Below, piece by piece: positions 1 through 11,109 of a DNA stretch of 64,000 nt. Source of the DNA: Cardinalis cardinalis (Eukaryota; Chordata; Aves; Passeriformes; Cardinalidae). Position 1 is the first letter of the stretch. Every line of letters starts with the position of its first letter. Under the pieces are notes generated by a model. It was not told the DNA's origin. It ran no database searches and saw only the letters and a list, made by a program, of their open reading frames with translations. The translations under genes and the position numbers were made by a program. Where the stretch lies: NCBI GenBank assembly GCA_014549065.1, contig JACDOX010000030.1:1-64000 (forward strand). The letters run 5' to 3'.

Positions 1-455
1 ATATCATATCATATTATATTCTTTATGTTATATATTATATGGTGTTATATGTTATATTACTTATATATTATTTATATTATATTATACATTGGATTACATA
101 TTATATTATATATTTTATATATTATACTATATTATATTTTTGATATGATATGATATGATGTTATGTTATGTTATTCTATACTATATTACACCTCATCTAA
201 ACTGAAACTGCACAAGCACCCAACTCAACTCCACTGCCCAAAATCTTGTCACTGTCTCCTGGCTGACATTCTGGACATGCAATTGGCCCTGACAGGCCAA
301 GGAAACAAAACCCCATCACTGTGGGTAAACAATCTCCATATTGCATTCTACTTTGGCACAACACAGGAGCAGCAAATGAGATGAGAATTGCTTTGATCAT
401 TCTTTTCTCTGCTTTTCTCAGGTTCAGAGAATGTGAATCCCACACCAAACAGACC
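1..455 (-). mobile_element. Passerine-type ERV LTR, partial, with AT-rich expansion
   Basis: The right part (about 197-450), read on the minus strand, closely resembles the repeat at 16285-16650: the same GATTCACATTCTCTGAACC start, then the same text about Ile/Leu-rich nonsense ORF frames and a TGTTGTGCC core. The left 180 bp is nearly pure AT (ATATC, TATAT, ATGTT runs) and looks like an expanded version of the AT-rich tract near the polyadenylation region of the same LTR family. The left end leaves the window, so target-site duplications cannot be checked. The element lies in the last visible intron of USP18, between exon 637-756 and the off-window final exon. Confidence 0.6.
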
Positions 456-3400
456 CTGAGCCCTTGTTTGGTGCAGGACTCACTCTGCCCTCAGCCCAGA
501 GCATCCTGTAGCAGGGGAGGACAAAGCTCCGCAGCCTCAGTTTCCTTTCCTGGTTCTCTGTAACCAGCACCAGAGTGGATGAGAGCTGGAGGAGGGTCCA
601 GGAAGGCACACAGGGAACGTGGCTGGATCTGCTCACCTGGCAAACCTCAGAATCGTTGAAGCAATACCATTTACAGTCTGTGAGGCTCCGGATGTAGGCA
701 CAGTAATGGCCACAGCTGGCTGATCCTGAATGAGCAACCACAGCAAAGAGCTCATACTGCCAGGTAGCCTGCCAAGAGACACAAAGAGACACTTCCAGTG
801 CAGCAATTCCCCTCTGCCATGGACTGTAGAGAAGCAGCAGCCCGGGCAGCAAGGACGTGCATTTTGTCAAAGAGGTTCACCACAGCCAACCTGCAGCGGT
901 GACTTCTGCTGTTGCCACCCTTCCCCTTGTTACCTCCCAGGAAAGGAAACAGACCCACAGTGGGGCAGATCCATCTCAGCTGCCTAGCAAAGCTGTTGTG
1001 GCCAACAGTACCAAATTCTCTGGCCAAAAATATCAACAATACTGCATGGGAAATACCAGGAATAGAGTTCCCCTGTCTTGGACAGGTAAGATCTGCAAAG
1101 CCTGGCTTTTGTCCTTAAGGCAGGAAGCTCCACTTATGGGGCCTTTGGCGATTTAATCTAAGCACAGAATGTTGAATAATGGCTGAATGAGTTAAAACAA
1201 TGGGATGTGAGACAACACCAGACCCAGGCAAAGTTTGAGACATGAATTTTTAAGACAGGTACTTTGAACTGAGAGAAGTATTGGTGTGATCTCTTAAGTT
1301 TTTATGAGAATGAAGAAGAGAGGAGAAGAAAATCATTCCTTTTTGAACAGGAGTATCTCACCTTTTCACTGTCATCTGCTTGGCACTGATTTTCTGTCAA
1401 GACTTGCCTGAGATCAAGTTCTTGTGGGAATGGCAGGGAGTGGCTCAGCTTGTGCGTGCGAGAGGATCTCTCAAAGCCGAAGCGCTTCAGGTGCAAGGTC
1501 AGGGTCTGTGGCAGATGGACGAGCTTCATGCTCTGGAAAGAATCAATAATGCAGCTGAAAACTGGGGCCAAACCCTGGGGAGGTGGGGTGCAAACAGCCA
1601 CTGCCACCCAGTGTGTGCAGCATGGAGAGCAGCCAGTGCCCCAGTAAATATTTGCCAGTTCCAAGGGACAGCAGATGCCAAACCTTGGTAGCCCATGTGC
1701 ACACAAAACAGAGCTGTCATAGCCAAGTTTCTCAGCTTCAGTGTCATCAGCACCCAGCCCTGGGTGTCTCAAGGGCTGCTTCACCTCTCATGTGCTTTCC
1801 TAGCCCCATGCTGGTAGCACTAGAGGCAAATCAACTTCCTGAGACATCAGATCACAGGACCTCCTTCCTAACAGGGGGAAAGGTGTCTGTGGTTTATATC
1901 TCATTCTGCTGGCAAATCTGAGCTGTTGATCTCCTCTTAAACTTCCTATGGTTGAGTCCTTTCCCCACCCTCCCCAATCCTCAGGGGAGTTCTGGGTATG
2001 AGACATGGGGAAATAATTCTCCAATTACCTGCAGAAAAGGTGTTTTCCTCCCACACTGTTGACAGAAACACATGTTTTGTCCAGTCAGCTCCTCTGGATG
2101 GAAGAAGTATTGCAGACAGTCCTCCTAACAAGACAGAGACTTCTTTCAGCTGAATTCCTTCAGCAGGATTTTTATTTCTACATTATTTCAGAGGGTCCAA
2201 GCAAACAGCAAAGTTACAGAAGGCATGTTTTATTCAAAGGACAAAATACTGCAGCCTGAAACAAAAGGTACCTCATTTCTCCCAGCTGCTGCTGTGATTA
2301 TAAAAGTTGGGAAATAAAAGGGTACACATATTCCACAAAGAAGGTATTGATGTATAAATGTCTTTTATACCTACTTCAAAGCCTTAAAGGTTTTCAAAGC
2401 AGCTCCTTTATGCTGAAACAGTACAAAGTGGTCAGAGAATCTGTAAGGTCCAGTGCTCCACNGGCATTTGAAAAATCCACTATGAANAGAATGATCTCCT
2501 AAGGAAAAGGTGCTGCTGCTAAACTTACCAGAGTATTCAGCCTGTGAGAATTGGCATCCAGCACTGGGAGTGGAAGGGTTAACATGGTGCTTTTGCTCTT
2601 TACTTCAAAAGAGCATTTCTGACAGGCCACGTGCTCCTGTATGCAGATCGTGTACAAATCTCGCAGCTCTTTAACCTGGAGGGGTGAACAAAGAGGCCAA
2701 AGCAAGGTTTATGGAGAAGACAGCTGAGCTGTTTCCCTGTGGGTGGGAAAGCCCCTGTGGTCACACATTTCAAGCAAGGTCATCATTCCTTTGAGGTTGG
2801 AACCAAGATGTGACAATGACTTACGTGGACAGAGTACTTCCCACAATTTAAAGGAGAACAACTCCTCCCCCTCATTCCCTAACAGAGGGGAAAGACACAG
2901 CCTGTAAGATCAGAGAGTTAAATATCTGCTTTGATGCAGAATTGTTCTGTTTGGCTTGAAACTGCAACAGGAGCCTGTCTTCTGTACTAATAAACCTGTG
3001 ACAGTCAGGGAAGAGTCACTTTTCCCAGCGCCATGGGAGGAGCTGTTATACACATCACATCCTATCAGTGACTAATCAGAGTGAAATGCACGTGGCTGAC
3101 TTCAAAGAATGGAAAATCTGTGTCAACATACACCAATAAATGCTTACAGAAATTTGGGGGGGGAAGAAATTAAATACAACTAAATACAATGCTGCAAAAA
3201 GATCAATCTTTTAGTTATTAATCAGTTCTCCCATTAAAATGGACACTGGCATTCCCTGAAAGCAGGATGAGCAAAACTTAACTGTGATCCAAAATGTCAA
3301 AGCTTATGAAACAAAGATTCTCTGTCCCATTTGAAAGATGCAATGAAAGAAGAGATAATTTTAAAGCTTTAACATAGGACAATTGCCAGTGAATGGGATC

Positions 3401-6400
3401 CTTCAAGGAGCAGAGGAAACCACACATGATCAGGGGCAAAGGTTCATTTCAGTCCCCATCCTTACCAGCTCTGGCTTTTTCATCTGCTTCTTTAACAAGT
3501 TCCAGAGAGTCAGAAAGAGCTGAGCAGCATCGTGCTGCACAAACACTGCACGAGCAGAAAACACAACTCAATCAGTGTCATGAACAGCACCAGGCACAGA
3601 TTTCCCACAAATGGCAAAGGGAGATTTTTTTTGTCCCCTCTCAGACCCAGTTTCTTGTCCCTTGCTCCTCCCTGCAGGGACAGAGCTTAGACTGGGCACC
3701 AGCTGCAATTTCTCCACGTGGCCTGAGCAGGCAGTGGGAAAAGACAGGAGTGTTTGCACCACCCAGTGTCACCAGGGGAGGGACAAGAGGATGCTCAATA
3801 CCCACCAGAGGAGGGCTCACATGGCTCACTGAGCTGGGGGGTGCATTTCATAGCATCAGAGAATGCTTTGGGTTGAAAGGAGCCCCAAATTTCATATGGT
3901 CCCACTCATCCCCACCATAGGCAAAGACACCTTCCAGCAAACACCTTCCAGTCTGGCCTTGAACACTTGCAGGGACACAGCACCCACAGCTTTTCTGGAC
4001 ATTCTTCACCAGCGTCTCATCACTCCCACAGTAAAAAATTTCTTCCCAATATTCAATCTAAACCAGCTGGTTTACATTTCAAGCCATAACCCCTTATTTA
4101 TCACTTCTATGTCACATGTCCTACCATGCCCTTGTAAACAGTCCCCTTTGAATCCTCCTCAGAAACAATGCAGGGAAGATTCTGTTCTCTTTTTCACCTT
4201 TATTACTCCACAGACCTGTTTTCCTCATCCCCTCATGCCCCAGGAAGGCTAAAATGCTTCTGAGTGCTGAGATTAAAATGACAGCAGGGTCTATCCACAT
4301 GTCTCACACACAGAGAAGATAAACCCTTTGATTTCTATCTCTCTCTAACTGGAAGAGAGGTGGCTGACTGCAAAGCCACTCAGAGTCAGGAGAAAAATGA
4401 TGCAAACAGGGATACTGAGTTTGTCCTGTGTTCCTCTTTCATAAACATCAGGGCACCTCCCTTTTCAGTTCTGAAAACTGCTGTTTGGGCTTTTATAAGA
4501 CAAAGATAAGGGCATTTGGTTATACCCTGCATACTGCACACATAGACAGACTCTTGGCATCCCACTGTCGCTGGTCACTCATGCTTTAACACCCTCTCTC
4601 TTTTAGAACTTTGGCCAGCTGGGAGATTTAGCCTGCAAATTCTTCTCTCTGCCCTTATAAGAAGGAGCAGGAGGGGATCTGTGCAAACTCATTCTCTTTT
4701 CCCACACCATCCCTTTCTTCTAAAAAGTAACAGCAGCTATTTCACTATCATGATGCAGGACAGCAAGACAAATCAAACTATGGGCTGTCCTCTCTGCCCT
4801 GCACAGCATCCACAGCTGAATCTTCTAGCAGCCTGATAGTCCTCCCACCCTTTGGATGTCAGCAAATACATCCAGCAGGGTTTGTTTTTATCTCTCTCCA
4901 GTAAGACACAGCATTGCCCTCAGCTGGCAGGCAGCCACAATGAGCACTGTGTCACTGTGTACCCAACTCCTGACATTTCTGAATTCCTGGGGGAGATGTT
5001 GGGGTCTGGGCCGCTTGTAAGTGCTGGAAAATGCAGACAGAGGTGGGCACGATGAGGCAGGGCTGCTTACATTCCACTCTGTGCTCTGAAAGGCAGCAAG
5101 CCAGCTCTGTGGGGCCAACAGCTTTGCACTTGCCACACTGCATCTTCTCCAGCAGCAGGAGCATCTGGTAGGGGACATTGCTCCTCCTCTGGGCAGGGGA
5201 CGATGGCACTGTGATCCTGGAGGGGGCAGAAGCAGCACCAGAGGCGATCAGAGGTTCAGTGGAGAAGTGTCAGGCGTCACACCTGAAGGAGCACAGGTCA
5301 GCAGCACAGACAGCAGCCCAAGAAGAACCAGAATGGGAATGCTTTCAGCTAAAGAAGGGAAAAGGGAAAGGGAATCCCACAGTGCAGGATGACAGCTCTT
5401 AAGTAAATCTTTAAGTTTAAGCCAAAATTTTAAGTTGGCTTGTTCTTGAATAAGAGACAAGCCAAGCAGGACCTCAAGCGCTTTCTGAAACAACATTAGT
5501 TACATCCAATTCCAGACCTTTCTTGCCTCCCAGCCATTGATGTCCTCACTCTCAACATGCCCTCAAAATTTCACGGGCACAGATATCCTAATGCTTCTAT
5601 TTCAACTATATGCCAACAAAATATCTTAATTCTCCCTAAATTTATTGTAGCCCACAGGTTTTTCTTTCTTCAAATAAGCATGGTAACCTGCAGTCTACAT
5701 TATTTAGCTTTGCCCATTTATGACCCATCATTTCTGCATGTCTGAAATTTGTCTTTTCTCCTCTGCTCAGCAGTGAGCATGTAAGAAAGGACTGAATAGG
5801 AAAGATCCACTTAGATTACTAAACCTGCAGTGGAGTGAGTAAACTGAAACCAAATCAAACCAGTCATTAGTGTGGTCAGGAGGGAGACAGGAGCTCAAAT
5901 CCTTCTCAAAACACACAGGGACAACAGTCAAGCAAAACAAAGTAATGCTAGGTATTCATGATCTGCAGCAGCACTTCTCTGTCAGGGGCTAGCCAGGGCA
6001 CTCAGGGCCCAGAGGCCAGGGATTAGGGTATGTTTGTGTTTACATGCTTCAGGTGACAAAATTAATAGTGGATATGGCTACACATGACATATCCTTTATT
6101 ATAAAGTCGGTGAGTAAACCTGGAACAAAATTATATATATATATGTATATATATGTATATATATGTATATGTGTATATATGTGTATATGTGTGTATATGT
6201 GTGTATATGTGTGTATATGTGTGTATATGTGTGTATATGTGTGTATATGTGTGTATATGTGTGTATGTATATATATATATCTTTTCTATATATATAAAAA
6301 TATAAATAAATATAAATAATATATTTATTAAATATAATTAATATTATATATAATTATAAATTATATATATGTTATATATATCATAATATATTATATTATA

Positions 6401-9400
6401 TTTCTATTATATATAAACATATTAAACAAAGATAATTACTATATATAATTATTATATATAAGATTATGAATTACTTTATAAATTATTAATTATTAATTAA
6501 TAGTTATAAATTAATTTATACATTTAAAATTATCATTACTATATGTTATAATATTTTTATATTATAATATTTATATATTTAATATAAGAATATATTATAA
6601 TGTTTATTTATTTAATATAATAATATATATCCTTAATATATAGATATAATATCTATTTAATATTTATGTATTATATTAAAATTATTATATATTATAAGGA
6701 TATTATAATTTATAAGTAAATTTATAAGNAATTTATAAATCATATAAAATTATCCTGTTAGGGAAAAGAGAGTGGTNCAAGCCACAGAGACCCAGTTCAG
6801 GACACGAACCAGAGATGATTTACAAGTCTGAACAGTGCAGGGCCTGTCAGTGCATGACAGACACCACAANGCAGAGACCTTGCTGAGGGACCAAAGGCAT
6901 CCTGAGAGCACCTCAGTGATGCAGTGATGCCTTCAAAAGTACATCCCACAAAAGAAGGAGTGGAGACAGGAGTGCAGCAATGGAAACACCCCAGGGAGGT
7001 GAAACAGGAGGTACCTCCGGAGTATCCTGGTGAAGTGGATGTTCATGAGGAACACCTGGAGCAGGGAGTTCAGGCAGCAGCTCTGCCCAAGGTTGTACAG
7101 TCCAATAGCTTCTGTAGGGGAGAAAAAGACCAAGTGAGGCNTGGGGATAGGCACAAGAAAAGAAACTGAAAGTTATTTGGAAGTGGCAAACTCTTCTTGT
7201 GCACATTCAGCCATTCAATGTATAGGTTCAGCATCTCGGTTGGACCTGATATATTGTGTTCAATCTATCTTTCTGTTTACCAAGCAGATAACATTTGGGT
7301 ATTTTTGGTAACTGGCAGAAAAAATCCAAGTAAACCTGGCTAATGATTCTCAGATTTCTCCCAGTTCCTCTTTTTCAGTCCTCTCAAAACACACCTAAAC
7401 ATAAAATAGAACAGGAGACAAAGACTGCCTGTATGAGGAGAACAANCTGTGCCTGGTCCATGGTTTAGCAAACCCAGCAATGCTGGCTGTGTTTGGAGAG
7501 AGACAGAGCCAGCAGCTGGGCATTTTTGGCTGCAATGGCCAATTTGAGGACTTAAATATGGAAAAAGCTCTGAGATCTTCATGTGTTCCATTCTAAAAAA
7601 ACTCAGAATGGTTACTTGGCAAGGCAAAATGAGAATTATCTGTATATTCTTCAGGGAAGAGAGAAGGAATAGGAGAAAATTAAGCCTATGGACAGGGAAT
7701 GGAACTGCAGGCATGAGAAATNGAAAATATGACAGTGAAGAATAGGCAAAATATTATTACCATTTTTTAAGTCTGCCAGACCGAAGACTGATGTCAGCTT
7801 CTGGTTTTTGGCCTTCACCTCTTTGGTTTCCTCTTTATTATTCTGTACTTCAATTTCTGCCTCCATGACCTCGCTTGGTGCCACCTCTGGTTTCTTGCTT
7901 CCTTCTTGACGTCCACTCGTCTGTCCCATCAACAATACTGCTCAGGGACAGAAGAGACCTTCCCATTATGAAAAAGGTGNAATCAAAATACCATTGAATG
8001 CTTTGGGTTGGAAGAGAACCTTAAAGATCATCTAATTTCAACCCCCTGCCACCTGCAGGGATGTCACCCAGCAGATCAGGCTGCTCAGGGCCCCATCCAG
8101 CTCAGCCTGGAATATCAATAAAACCAGCAAGATCACTGCAAGAGCAGGTGGGATATGTGAATTATGAGTGTTGAGGTGTGCAGGCTATTGCTAAGGGAAC
8201 AGAAACGGAGTCTGATGACAATTGCTCATCCTGTCTTCCTCTTGTGGATAAATAAGTAAATAAATGAATCTTCAGTTCCACAGAAACAGCTCTATCTAGC
8301 CAAGGAACTCTACATATCCCTGTTCAGGAAGATTTGGTAAATAAGATTATTAAAATTGTCCAAAAGCAGATGTTGCAAAACTCCAGTATTTCAAAAAAAA
8401 AAAAAAAAAAAAAGTAGCCCAAGTATTGAAAAGGTCAAGTTTCACCTTCTCTTCTGGCCAGATAAGCACCTTTGGTTTCTGTACTGGGCTCCCTGTGTTG
8501 GTTTTAAGCCCTGAGTCACAGCACTGCTGTGGCACTTTGGACTGTAATTTTGAAAGATATTTAAGTACCAGCATAGCAGTTTCTTTTTCTGTTCCTTCAA
8601 GTGATCACAGGCAAAGTAACTGTTCATGCAAAAGAACCATTATAATGCCTTGATTTTAAGGGAGTATTCAACAGANCATTACTCTGACAGTCTCCTGGGA
8701 CTCAGCTACTAAAGCAAAATAAAAACATGCAAACAAAACAGTCNGATAAAAGTTCAAATGCAACTACATAAAAATGAAATTTTCTAAAGGCCCGCTGCCA
8801 ACATGAAGACAGAATCAGGAAAAAAGTGGATATTAACGAGGAAAGGGGGGGGGGGGTGGAGACCCAAAAAAACTTCAGAAATTATTATTCTAGTAATATT
8901 AAACAGCATGTAAAATCAACCTAAGGCCAAGCACTGAAAGAACGAAGAAAAGCTACTAAGAAAGGGAAATAAGCAAAATCTTGGTTCTGCCTTTCATAAA
9001 GAAAAATAAAATCTTTGCCATAAAAGCATAGCTTTGGGTTAACTATGCCNAATAGTGTCAGATATCAAAGTTACTCAAGATTCGGGCAGAAAATCTAGAA
9101 ATGGACTTTTTCCCCTGATTATTACCTTTAAGCTTAAGTATACTTATTTCCAACTGTACTTTTGANTGTTTACTTTTGAAGATTATTTTTAAGCCCTAAG
9201 TGTCACACACTAAGATTCACCAAATGTTGTCGAATTTGCTGAGAAGTTTTTTTTTGGGGCAGGGAAAAACCAAACTCTCAAAGACAGATTCAAGAGCATT
9301 ACTTTTTATACCCAAACATGGTGATCAGAACAGCTACNCAGGAAAAGAGAAATTTCATCTGATTTCTCTCCTGCCAAAATAGAGCCTGAACACAGACTGC

Positions 9401-11040
9401 CTGTTTTCCTGGAGANGATTTAACAACAGGTTAAGCTGGAGTTCAGCTGGTGTAAAACCAGCCAGGAGGTGAGGGATGCTCCCAGGCAGTGGGAATGTTG
9501 AAAGAGACAGAAAGGAGAGGGGCAGGCAGCGCAGAGGTAGCTAAACATAGGTAGGGATGGATTGGGGATAAAGAAAACATGCAAGACACAGGTTTTGACA
9601 GGAAAGGGAGGACTAAGAGTTGGGTTAAAGAGCAAGCACGGGGCTGAATGGCTTTGAGGAAAAGGAAGAAAGATGTTAGGGATCTTAGGACAGGAAGGTG
9701 CAGGGGCATGCAAGATTTGTGTCTCTGGTTCCATGAAATTTTCTCCCAGTCCCCACTGCCAGGGATCCTGTTGTGGGAGCAGGGACACACACAGAACTTC
9801 CCAACCCTTGGAACCTGCTCGTTTTGGCTATCAGAAATACAACCTTCCTAAGACTTGCACTTGACCTCCTTTTCCCTGCACAGGTACANNAAACAGCAGG
9901 TGAGTGAGGCANGGAACTGAGCAGCAGGCNCTCCTNCTGCCCCCCATTTCTCCTCTCTCACTGGAGGAGCAGCGTTGCTTTGCTTTCCTTTGCAGGTCAG
10001 GGGTAGGATTGGTGCCTCAGTGCCCCAGCTGGCACAGCTCTGGGCAGAGAGCAGTGACACCCTCCTCGTACCCTCCAGCCCATCATCATCATCATAACCC
10101 TCACACTGCTCTCCCTCAGCCAGCCTAGTGTCCTGCCTTTCTCCCTGCCCTGCTCCAGTCTCCATCTGCCCTCCCAAGACACCGGCTTCTCACCACAAAC
10201 CCCAAAATGTCCCTTCACTGTGCCCGAGAAGGGTTCCCACTCCGGCCCTTGTCCCTTCCCTGCCAGCTCCTCTTCCTCCCTGGGATCCTGGGGTGCCTGG
10301 TGCTCTTGTCCCTTCCCTGCCAGCTCCTTTTCCTCCCTGGGATCCTGGGGTGCCTGGTGCTCTTGTCCCTTCCCTGCCAGCTCCTTTTCCTCCCCTGGGG
10401 TGCCGGTGATGGGTGATGCTGAGGCAGGCGGTGGCTGCAGCAGGGAGGCTCAGGCTGGATGGGGCTCTGAGCAATCTGTTCTTGTGGAAGGTGTCCCTGC
10501 CCTCAGCACGGGGACTGAACTAGATGATTTCAAGGTCCCTTCCAACCCAAACTATTCTGTNTCTNTGGTCCCCCTGAGATGCCGGCTCCAGCAGAGACTC
10601 AGTGTGACAACCACCCTCGAGGGGAAAGGAGCACCTAAGGGCGCATCACCTCCAACTTCAACGGGGCGCGACTGCAAGGAGACTTCCCNCTTAGCTGCCA
10701 AACTACTCCGTTATTACCTCCCTCTCTATTTCCTCCCCTCCTGACACACTGCGCCTCCAGCATCCAATCTCACAAAGCAGCAAAACACTTTCTTACCGAC
10801 TCACGCTCGCAGCGCGCCGGCTGACGCGGGGCAGCACCGCACGGCGCACCGCGTCTGCCCGCAACGGAGGGACCGCGCATCCGGGGCAGCGGCGGGGATG
10901 CGGGCTTCGGGAAGGATGCGGGCTTCGGGAAGGATGCGGGAGCCGGCAGGGATGCGGGAGCCGGCAGGGCTGAGGGAGCCGGCAGGGCAGCGGGCGGAGC
11001 GGAGCGGGGCGGCCCCGGCGCGTCAGGCAGCGGCAGCGCC
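1..11040 (-). CDS. USP18: USP18, ISG15-specific ubiquitin-like protease (3' end outside window)
   Basis: USP18 removes ISG15 from conjugated proteins and, separately, binds IFNAR2 to damp type I interferon signalling. Eight coding exons join with consistent phases: 7929-7761 (start ATG 7929), 7111-7015, 5186-5071, 3545-3466, 2675-2529, 2124-2029, 1532-1362, 756-637. They total 996 nt, or 332 codons. The catalytic Cys box reads GLYNLGQSCCLN; the His box reads SCGHYC, followed by WYCFNDS. A CFCQQC pair lies in exon 2124-2029. The human protein is 372 aa, and the missing C-terminal exon (about 35 aa, normally containing a WQETAYLL-like end) would bring this to about 367. Compared with human, about ten residues after FTRIL(K/R)R are absent because the 5186 acceptor joins directly. 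A noncoding exon 1 ends at donor 10797. The ISRE-bearing promoter supports interferon induction. Family assignment is firm; the exact transcription start is inferred. Confidence 0.93.
637..756 (-). CDS. USP18: USP18 exon with catalytic His box (penultimate coding exon)
   Basis: The exon is 120 bp, phase 0 to phase 0. It begins YELFAVVAHSG, contains SCGHYC with the catalytic His, and ends FNDSEVCQ. Acceptor GGCAG precedes 756 and donor CCAG/GTGAGC follows 637. No final exon with the WQETAYLL-type end is found between 1 and 637, so that exon must lie left of the window or be interrupted by the LTR. Confidence 0.92.
1362..1532 (-). CDS. USP18: USP18 exon, core USP fold (HLPQTLTLHLKRF)
   Basis: The exon is 171 bp, phase 0 at both ends, and encodes SMKLVHLPQTLTLHLKRFGF followed by a FPQELDL block. 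The LPxxLxxHLxRF signature is typical of USP catalytic domains. Acceptor TTTCCAG and donor AAAAG/GTGAGA are both strong. Confidence 0.93.
2029..2124 (-). CDS. USP18: USP18 exon with CxC..C zinc-ribbon-like segment
   Basis: This 96-bp exon is too short and too flanked by stops to show as a long ORF. It reads EDCLQYFFHP, then MCFCQQCGRKT, and corresponds to the human EDALHCFF...CFCENCGKKT segment. It is phase 0 on both sides, between acceptor CTTGTTAG and donor CTGCAG/GTAATT. Confidence 0.88.
2529..2675 (-). CDS. USP18: USP18 exon (VKELRDLYTI ... MLTLPLP)
   Basis: The exon is 147 bp, phase 0 to 0. It holds a CQKC pair and the STMLTLPLPVLD motif that matches human SSMLTLPLSLFD. Acceptor CCCCTCCAG and donor CTCTG/GTAAGT. 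Confidence 0.92.
3466..3545 (-). CDS. USP18: USP18 exon with QHDAAQL motif
   Basis: The exon is 80 bp. It encodes (L)FVQHDAAQLFLTLWNLLK; the QHDAAQL motif is the USP 'QHDA' box (human FVQHDAAQLYLKLWNL). Its first two bases complete the codon begun by the T ending exon 5071, so the phase agrees on both sides. Confidence 0.9.
3849..4160 (-). mobile_element. CR1 LINE 3' fragment
   Basis: The text ATCAGAGAATGCTTTGGGTTG followed by cytosine-rich segments (CCTTCCAG, TCTGGCCTTGAACACTT, ACCAGCGTCTCATCACTCCC) is a diverged CR1 tail read on the minus strand, within a USP18 intron. CR1 is the dominant avian LINE. Confidence 0.75.
5071..5186 (-). CDS. USP18: USP18 exon (VPYQMLLLLEKMQ)
   Basis: The exon is 116 bp and encodes RSNVPYQMLLLLEKMQ, matching human RSVPFQMLLLLEKMQ. 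Two AG acceptors overlap (CAGAG); only the second keeps frame with the catalytic Cys exon. The donor is GAAT/GTAAGC. The exon carries an extra CGKC pair not seen in the human DSRQ text. Confidence 0.9.
6131..6283. repeat. Microsatellite (TATATG / GTGTATAT)n
   Basis: Alternating purine-pyrimidine tract: TATATATG units pass into about eleven GTGTATAT octamers. It sits in a USP18 intron and is likely length-polymorphic. Confidence 0.95.
6284..6760. repeat. Very AT-rich tract with many short AT palindromes
   Basis: About 480 bp of nearly pure A/T (AATATA, TTATAA, TATATAT) continues from the microsatellite. No coding content. The AT-richness and self-complementarity could make it a fragile or matrix-attachment-like sequence, but that is inference. 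Confidence 0.85.
7015..7111 (-). CDS. USP18: USP18 exon with catalytic Cys
   Basis: The exon is 97 bp, encoding AIGLYNLGQSCCLNSLLQVF and then MNIHFTRILR. The GQ(S/T)CCLN box carries the nucleophile. Acceptor CCCCTACAG; donor CGGAG/GTACCT. Phases 1 in and 2 out agree with both neighbours. Confidence 0.93.
7761..7937 (-). CDS. USP18: USP18 first coding exon (start ATG at 7929)
   Basis: Acceptor CCTGAGCAG precedes 7937, giving eight untranslated bases before ATG 7929-7927. The exon codes for 56 residues of charged, poorly conserved N-terminus (MGQTSGRQEGSKKP ... FGLADLKN) and ends with a single G that completes the Glu codon of the next exon. The human N-terminus is similarly variable and acidic/basic. 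The start is the first ATG in the exon and -3 is a G. Confidence 0.8.
7988..8112 (-). mobile_element. CR1 LINE 3' end fragment
   Basis: ATGCTTTGGGTTGGAAG ... CCTGCCACCTGCAGGGA ... CTGCTCAGGGCCCCATCC is a well-preserved CR1 tail in minus orientation, in intron 1 of USP18. Confidence 0.85.
8392..8413. repeat. poly(A) tract
   Basis: An uninterrupted run of about 21 A residues in intron 1 of USP18; no flanking element was recognised. Confidence 0.8.
10248..10403. repeat. 57-bp minisatellite, about 2.7 copies
   Basis: Three near-identical blocks beginning CTTGTCCCTTCCCTGCCAGC and containing GGGATCCTGGGGTGCC repeat at 57-bp spacing (19 codons), which is why open frames run through it. It lies just inside intron 1 of USP18. 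Confidence 0.9.
10449..10566 (+). mobile_element. CR1 LINE 3' terminal fragment
   Basis: GGCTGGATGGGGCTCTGAGC ... TAGATGATTTCAAGGTCCC ... CCAACCCAAACTATTCTGT is the canonical CR1 end, in plus orientation, about 240 bp from the USP18 exon 1 donor. Confidence 0.88.
10797..11040 (-). other. USP18: USP18 exon 1, noncoding (5' end approximate)
   Basis: A consensus donor GAGTCG/GTAAGA on the minus strand ends at 10797, inside a CpG-rich block and immediately downstream of the ISRE pair. Length and transcription start are inferred. It would splice to acceptor 7937, which lies eight bases before the start codon. An 18-bp tandem repeat occupies much of the exon. Confidence 0.65.
10896..10987. repeat. 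18-bp GC-rich tandem repeat
   Basis: About five units: GGATGCGGGCTTCGGGAA twice, then GGATGCGGGAGCCGGCAG variants. It lies in the probable 5' UTR or core promoter of USP18. Confidence 0.88.
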
Positions 11041-11062
11041 CGCCCCGCTCTCAGAGCCGCTC

Positions 11063-11109
11063 AGTTTTCATTTCCCGCTCGGCCCGGAGCAGACACAGAA
11101 AGTGAAACT
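11063..11109. promoter_or_regulatory. USP18: Tandem ISREs of the USP18 promoter
   Basis: GAAAGTGAAACT at 11098-11109 is a perfect match to the ISRE consensus GAAANNGAAACT (plus strand). AGTTTTCATTTC at 11063-11074 matches the reverse-complement consensus AGTTTCNNTTTC with one mismatch. They lie just upstream of the inferred USP18 start. Binding by ISGF3 (STAT1/STAT2/IRF9) or other IRFs is the established role of this motif and fits interferon induction of USP18. Confidence 0.85.

Noticed and set aside
197..448. An 83-aa minus-strand frame resembling one at 16222-16470
   Set aside because: The resemblance reflects shared LTR sequence; it carries no viral gene motif.
6044..6319. A 91-aa YMCVYVCI frame
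   Set aside because: Translation of the GTGTATAT microsatellite.
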